The notes under the pieces were generated by a model. The model made no database searches and was not told the origin of the DNA. It saw nothing but the letters and a program-made list of their open reading frames with translations. A stretch of 7,818 bases of DNA, from the NCBI GenBank assembly GCA_003551865.1, contig PUNU01000256.1:1-7818 (forward strand). Reading direction: 5' to 3'. The DNA is from Syntrophomonadaceae bacterium. GTDB taxonomy: Bacteria > Bacillota_D > Dethiobacteria > DTU022. Position 1 is the first letter of the stretch. Every line of letters starts with the position of its first letter. Shown here one piece after another: positions 5,101 to 7,818 of the stretch. The position numbers and the translations under genes were made by a program.

Positions 5101-6342
5101 TTATGTTTTCTTTGTCTGCGTTTTAAACTCTTCTTCGATTTTTTCCTGGAGCTTATGGTCGCGCAGGATTTTAAGCCCGGTTACGGCCATGGCCCGGCTG
5201 ATGGTAAGCATTAAGTCATAAGCTTCGTCGGTGTCGCAAAGCTCGGCAAATTCAGGGGTGTGCCCCGGAATCCACTGCTCGGTAATGGCGATAACCGGGT
5301 AGATAGACGGTGTAACCCGGCTGACATTGCCCATATCGATTGACCCCAAGCCTTCGTCATGGTTTGATTTGATCTTATAACCCACCTCGTGCAGGCTGTC
5401 GGTAAAAACATCGGCCAGTGTCTTGTTGCTGAGCATCGCATCATAGGGATAACCGGATTCGTTGACCTCCAGTGTTGTCCCGGTGGCTGTTGCCGCCCCC
5501 CGGGCACAGGCGATTACTCTTTCAATTACTTCGCCGAGGTAGTGCTTGTCGAAGGCACGGATTAAAAATTCGGCGACTGCCCGATCGGGAATAACGTTTG
5601 CAGCCAGGCCGCCTTCGCTGATTATGCCGTGGATACGCACATCGTCTTTAAGGTGCTGACGCAGGGCGTTGATGCCGTTAAAAGTCTGGATTACGGCATC
5701 CAGGGCGTTGCGCCCTTCCCAGGGTTCACGGGCGGCATGGGCATTTTTTCCGTGAAAGATGAACTGAAAGTCACAGCAGGCCAGCGATTCGGTATGGGTG
5801 GAAGTCGAACAGCCGGGATGAAACATCAATGCGGCGTCGACATCGTCAAACACGCCGGTTTTGACCAGGTCAACCTTACCTCCATGATCTTCTTCGTCAG
5901 GGGTGCCGATTATTGAGACCCGGCCGGTCTGCCCGTTAATGGTGGAGGCCAGGGCAATACCGGCGGCAACGGCGGCAATGCCGATCAAGTTGTGACCACA
6001 GCCGTGGCCGATCTCGGGCAGGGCATCATATTCAGCGCAAAAACCAATGTGAAAGCCGTCTTCTCCGTAACTGGCCATAAAAGCGGTTTTCAGTCCGCCG
6101 ATACCGCGCCAGACCTTAAACCCCTTTTGCTCAAGGTAGCCTGTAATCAGGTCTACGGCAAAAAATTCTTTTCCTCCTGTCTCCGGTCGGTGGTGAATTG
6201 CCCGGGACATCTCGATGAGCTTTTCTTTTTCTTTCTCGATTTCCCTGTGAATGACTTCATAATCTCTCATCTTTGTGATCACCATCGCTTTAAAAATTAT
6301 GATTCCGGCAGACAGTTTTACACGGATTGCCTGCAGCATCAT
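5101..6342 (-). CDS. M20 family amidohydrolase/peptidase (AbgB/PM20D2-like)
   Basis: Predicted cytoplasmic two-metal hydrolase that cleaves an amide bond, such as an N-acyl amino acid, p-aminobenzoyl-glutamate or a small dipeptide. The exact substrate cannot be read from sequence. Using the 413-aa form, ligands typical of the M20D group are visible: Cys115 and His117 in GHGCGHN, catalytic Glu150 and metal Glu151 in GTPDEE, His175 in MFHPG, and His361 in PGHTPEF. SIDMGNVS (334-341) is characteristic of the AbgB/PM20D2 branch. The lid domain is about residues 185-300. Three starts compete: 6342 and 6339 share GGAG (4 and 7 bases away), while Met25 at 6270 has GGTGATC six bases upstream, fully complementary to the 16S tail, and gives the usual ~389 aa. 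The leading 24 residues look non-conserved, so the true start may be 6270. It ends right beside MITE copy 2. Confidence 0.88.
   Translation of the reverse strand: MMLQAIRVKLSAGIIIFKAMVITKMRDYEVIHREIEKEKEKLIEMSRAIHHRPETGGKEFFAVDLITGYLEQKGFKVWRGIGGLKTAFMASYGEDGFHIGFCAEYDALPEIGHGCGHNLIGIAAVAAGIALASTINGQTGRVSIIGTPDEEDHGGKVDLVKTGVFDDVDAALMFHPGCSTSTHTESLACCDFQFIFHGKNAHAAREPWEGRNALDAVIQTFNGINALRQHLKDDVRIHGIISEGGLAANVIPDRAVAEFLIRAFDKHYLGEVIERVIACARGAATATGTTLEVNESGYPYDAMLSNKTLADVFTDSLHEVGYKIKSNHDEGLGSIDMGNVSRVTPSIYPVIAITEQWIPGHTPEFAELCDTDEAYDLMLTISRAMAVTGLKILRDHKLQEKIEEEFKTQTKKT
6277..6283 (-). promoter_or_regulatory. Internal ribosome binding site supporting the shorter M20 start
   Basis: On the minus strand GGTGATC precedes the ATG at 6270 by six bases. 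GGTGATC is part of AGGAGGTGATC, the exact complement of the 16S rRNA 3' tail. It favours a product starting MRDYEVIHRE, which matches the usual beginning of the family. Confidence 0.45.
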
Positions 6343-6365
6343 AAAGCTCCAAAAGTGTTACAGTA

Positions 6366-6374
6366 AGTATAACA
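6366..6374 (-). promoter_or_regulatory. Extended -10 promoter of the M20 gene
   Basis: The minus strand reads TGT-TATACT, an extended -10, with no strong -35. Transcription would begin near 6359, leaving about 17 nt before the ATG at 6342, so the longer reading frame would be fully transcribed. Confidence 0.45.
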
Positions 6375-6420
6375 GAAAAAATGCTTACATATCCAAAACA
6401 ATCTTATACGGGCCACGGAA

Positions 6421-6600
6421 TTATTTTTTACTGCGGGTTATTGCCCGGGAAAACTCCGGTCTTCGCAGTTTATTGCGGCGATGAATATTATCCCTCCGCT
6501 GATGACGTTTGCCGAGGCTATCTCGCCTCACACCCGGGATACGCTTTTTCTTCTCCCGGTTGGTTACTTTACCCTTTTTGGCGTATCGTTTGCTTAGCAT
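6421..6600 (-). CDS. Possible small, highly basic protein (59 aa)
   Basis: Not recognised. ATG at 6600 to TAA at 6421-6423 encodes 59 aa with about 25 Lys/Arg and only 4 Asp/Glu, starting MLSKRYAKKGKV and ending RAITRSKK. No hydrophobic segment or Cys is present; such composition suggests nucleic-acid binding if it is made. It lies between the M20 gene and the glycyl radical enzyme gene on the same strand. Against it: no good ribosome binding site (only GGAAATT) and a palindrome/possible terminator at 6608-6624 directly upstream. Competing plus-strand frames (for example 6381-6626) are no better. Apart from this, 6372-6706 shows no other gene that I can support. Confidence 0.3.
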   Translation of the reverse strand: MLSKRYAKKGKVTNREKKKRIPGVRRDSLGKRHQRRDNIHRRNKLRRPEFSRAITRSKK

Positions 6601-6607
6601 ATAAAAG

Positions 6608-6624
6608 AATTTCCGGCGGAAATT
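6608..6624 (-). terminator. 17-bp palindrome: weak terminator or operator
   Basis: AATTTCCG-G-CGGAAATT has perfect 8-bp arms around one base. Read on the minus strand it gives AATTTCC-GCC-GGAAATT followed by CTTTTAT, so it may end the glycyl radical enzyme transcript about 80 bases after its stop. The symmetry and its position just before the 6600 ATG would equally suit a dimeric repressor site. Confidence 0.4.
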
Positions 6625-6706
6625 AATATTGCCGAAAACACGTTCAAATTTTTTGTGAGTAAATATGGGAGATAATGCTAGATTAGATTCCCGGTAGAAA
6701 TCTTAT

Positions 6707-7818
6707 TTATTGGCCGTGCGTGGTGCGGGCGATGATTTCATCCTGAACTTCCGGTGACAGATCGCGGAAATAAGAGCAGTAACCGGATATACGGACCATC
6801 AAACCCGGGTAGGCTTCCGGGTTTTCTTTTGCCAGTCGCAAAATTTTTGAATCCAAAACATTGATCTGGATTTCCATACCGCCTTGCTGGAAATAACCCT
6901 TGATCAAGGCCTTTAGGGTATCGATTCCTCCCGGCCCTTCGATCAGGTTTTTTTCGAATTTTAGGTTAAGGGCACAGCAGTTGGCCCACTGGCTGCTGTC
7001 CAATCCGGCCGCTGAATTTAACAGGGCGGTTGGCCCGCTGCGGTCGGCCCCGTCAACAGGAGAGAGCCCGTTGGACAGCCTGAAACTCTCGGGGCGCCCG
7101 TTGGGCAGGGCTCCGGTAACCCTGCCGAAACCCTGGTGGCAGGTCATTGAGTAAAACCCGGGTATATAGCGGCCTCCCCTTGAATTGCGGTGCTGTCTGA
7201 TCGAGGCAGAGAATATATCGGCAGCTTTTTGCACTGCCCCATCAACTTCTTTTTCATTGTTGCCGTAGCGGGGAAGGCGGTATTTCAACCTGGCCTGCAG
7301 TTTTTCCTGTCCCCGAAAATTGTTTTTCAGGATATCGACGAACCCGGCAAGAGAAAACTCAAAGTCTTCGAAAATCAGCTTTTTAAGCGCATAAAGGGAT
7401 TCCCCGGCGTCGGCCAGACCGACGCACTGGATGGAAGTCAGATCGTAAAGCGCACCGCCCCGGGTGACGTCCTTGCCCTTCTCGAGACAGCCCTCGGTAA
7501 GCACGGAGTTTAAAGGCGTGGGTCGGGTTACCCGGTAATTTTGCTCCAGTGCGGTAATTACTTTGACCATGTCGGCTGTTCCGTGTTCCACCTGGGTGCG
7601 AAAAGCCGAAAGCAGCTGGTCGAATGTTTCAATGTTTTCCGGAGCAGGGGTGGAAGCGCCCAACTTCCGGCCGCCCTTGAAGCGGAAGCCCCGGTTAAGG
7701 GCCAGCTCCAGGCAAAGCGGCAAATTGAAAAGGGCGGCGTCCGAAGAGTTGTAAGTGCGGCCCTGGCTGCCCATCTCGACACAACCGATAACGACATAGT
7801 CGCGGGCATCTTCACGGC
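6707..7818 (-). CDS. Glycyl radical enzyme, pyruvate formate-lyase family (C-terminal part, N-terminus beyond window)
   Basis: Oxygen-sensitive radical enzyme of the PFL/diol dehydratase/decarboxylase superfamily; a radical-SAM activase must install its glycyl radical. The frame is open to the window edge and gives 369 visible residues. Both radical sites are present: the thiyl Cys in GCVEMG (codon 7783-7781) and the radical Gly in RISGYCSYF (codon 6784-6782). GCxE, with Glu two residues after Cys, is shared with dehydratases (CutC, glycerol dehydratase) and HPA decarboxylase and argues against true pyruvate formate-lyase. The C-terminal region IQINVLD...RISGYCSYF...QDEIIARTTHG is canonical. 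GCVEMGSQGRTYNSS differs from the GCVEP of well-known members, so the substrate is unassigned. About 400-450 N-terminal residues are missing if it has the usual ~800 aa. No activase gene lies downstream in this window; one may lie upstream, outside it. Confidence 0.9.
   Translation of the reverse strand, partial: REDARDYVVIGCVEMGSQGRTYNSSDAALFNLPLCLELALNRGFRFKGGRKLGASTPAPENIETFDQLLSAFRTQVEHGTADMVKVITALEQNYRVTRPTPLNSVLTEGCLEKGKDVTRGGALYDLTSIQCVGLADAGESLYALKKLIFEDFEFSLAGFVDILKNNFRGQEKLQARLKYRLPRYGNNEKEVDGAVQKAADIFSASIRQHRNSRGGRYIPGFYSMTCHQGFGRVTGALPNGRPESFRLSNGLSPVDGADRSGPTALLNSAAGLDSSQWANCCALNLKFEKNLIEGPGGIDTLKALIKGYFQQGGMEIQINVLDSKILRLAKENPEAYPGLMVRISGYCSYFRDLSPEVQDEIIARTTHGQ

Noticed and set aside
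6275..6626. Plus-strand frames of 69 and 81 aa, and an open frame with MNIIPPLMTFAEA at 6481-6600
   Set aside because: No ribosome binding sites; the first is antisense to the M20 gene and the others are antisense to the basic ORF. The hydrophobic look of the last follows from being antisense to Lys/Arg-rich codons.

Overview
The window looks like a chromosomal segment of an anaerobic, Gram-positive-type (Bacillota/clostridial) bacterium. The evidence is an EpsC-type serine acetyltransferase beside cysK, a membrane-anchored G5-M23 wall hydrolase, a glycyl radical enzyme (oxygen-sensitive chemistry), AGGAG-like ribosome binding sites and extended -10 promoters. A Peptococcaceae/Desulfotomaculum-like host is a reasonable guess but cannot be proved from the sequence alone. 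No prophage, CRISPR array, tRNA or rRNA was seen.

Layout. Bases 1-605 (minus) hold the N-terminal two thirds of a serine O-acetyltransferase cut by the window edge. It is divergent from cysK (887-1810, plus). Together they convert serine to O-acetylserine and then cysteine, and they share a 281-bp control region with two promoters, a small palindrome and a long inverted repeat in the acetyltransferase leader. Convergent to cysK is an M23 peptidase with a G5 domain (1972-3351, minus). Next comes a DHH-family phosphoesterase (3772-4869, plus), then an M20 amidohydrolase (5101-6342, minus), a 364-bp gap containing a possible small very basic ORF, and finally the C-terminal part of a glycyl radical enzyme (6707 to beyond 7818, minus).

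The most distinctive structure is a pair of near-identical, non-coding 149/142-bp elements (3576-3724 and 4951-5092) in the same orientation on either side of the DHH gene. Each has about 10-bp terminal inverted repeats, an 8-bp target duplication and a large nested palindrome with a GGGGACGGTTC core. They fit a MITE-like non-autonomous mobile element. One copy sits in the divergent M23/DHH promoter region, where the target duplication carries the start of the DHH extended -10 promoter. The other begins its right target duplication directly next to the stop codon of the M20 gene.

Apart from the cysteine pair, the genes have no obvious common pathway. I do not see a complete new multi-gene system. 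The items most worth following are the MITE pair, the atypical DHH active-site motifs, the structured leader of the acetyltransferase and the unassigned glycyl radical enzyme.
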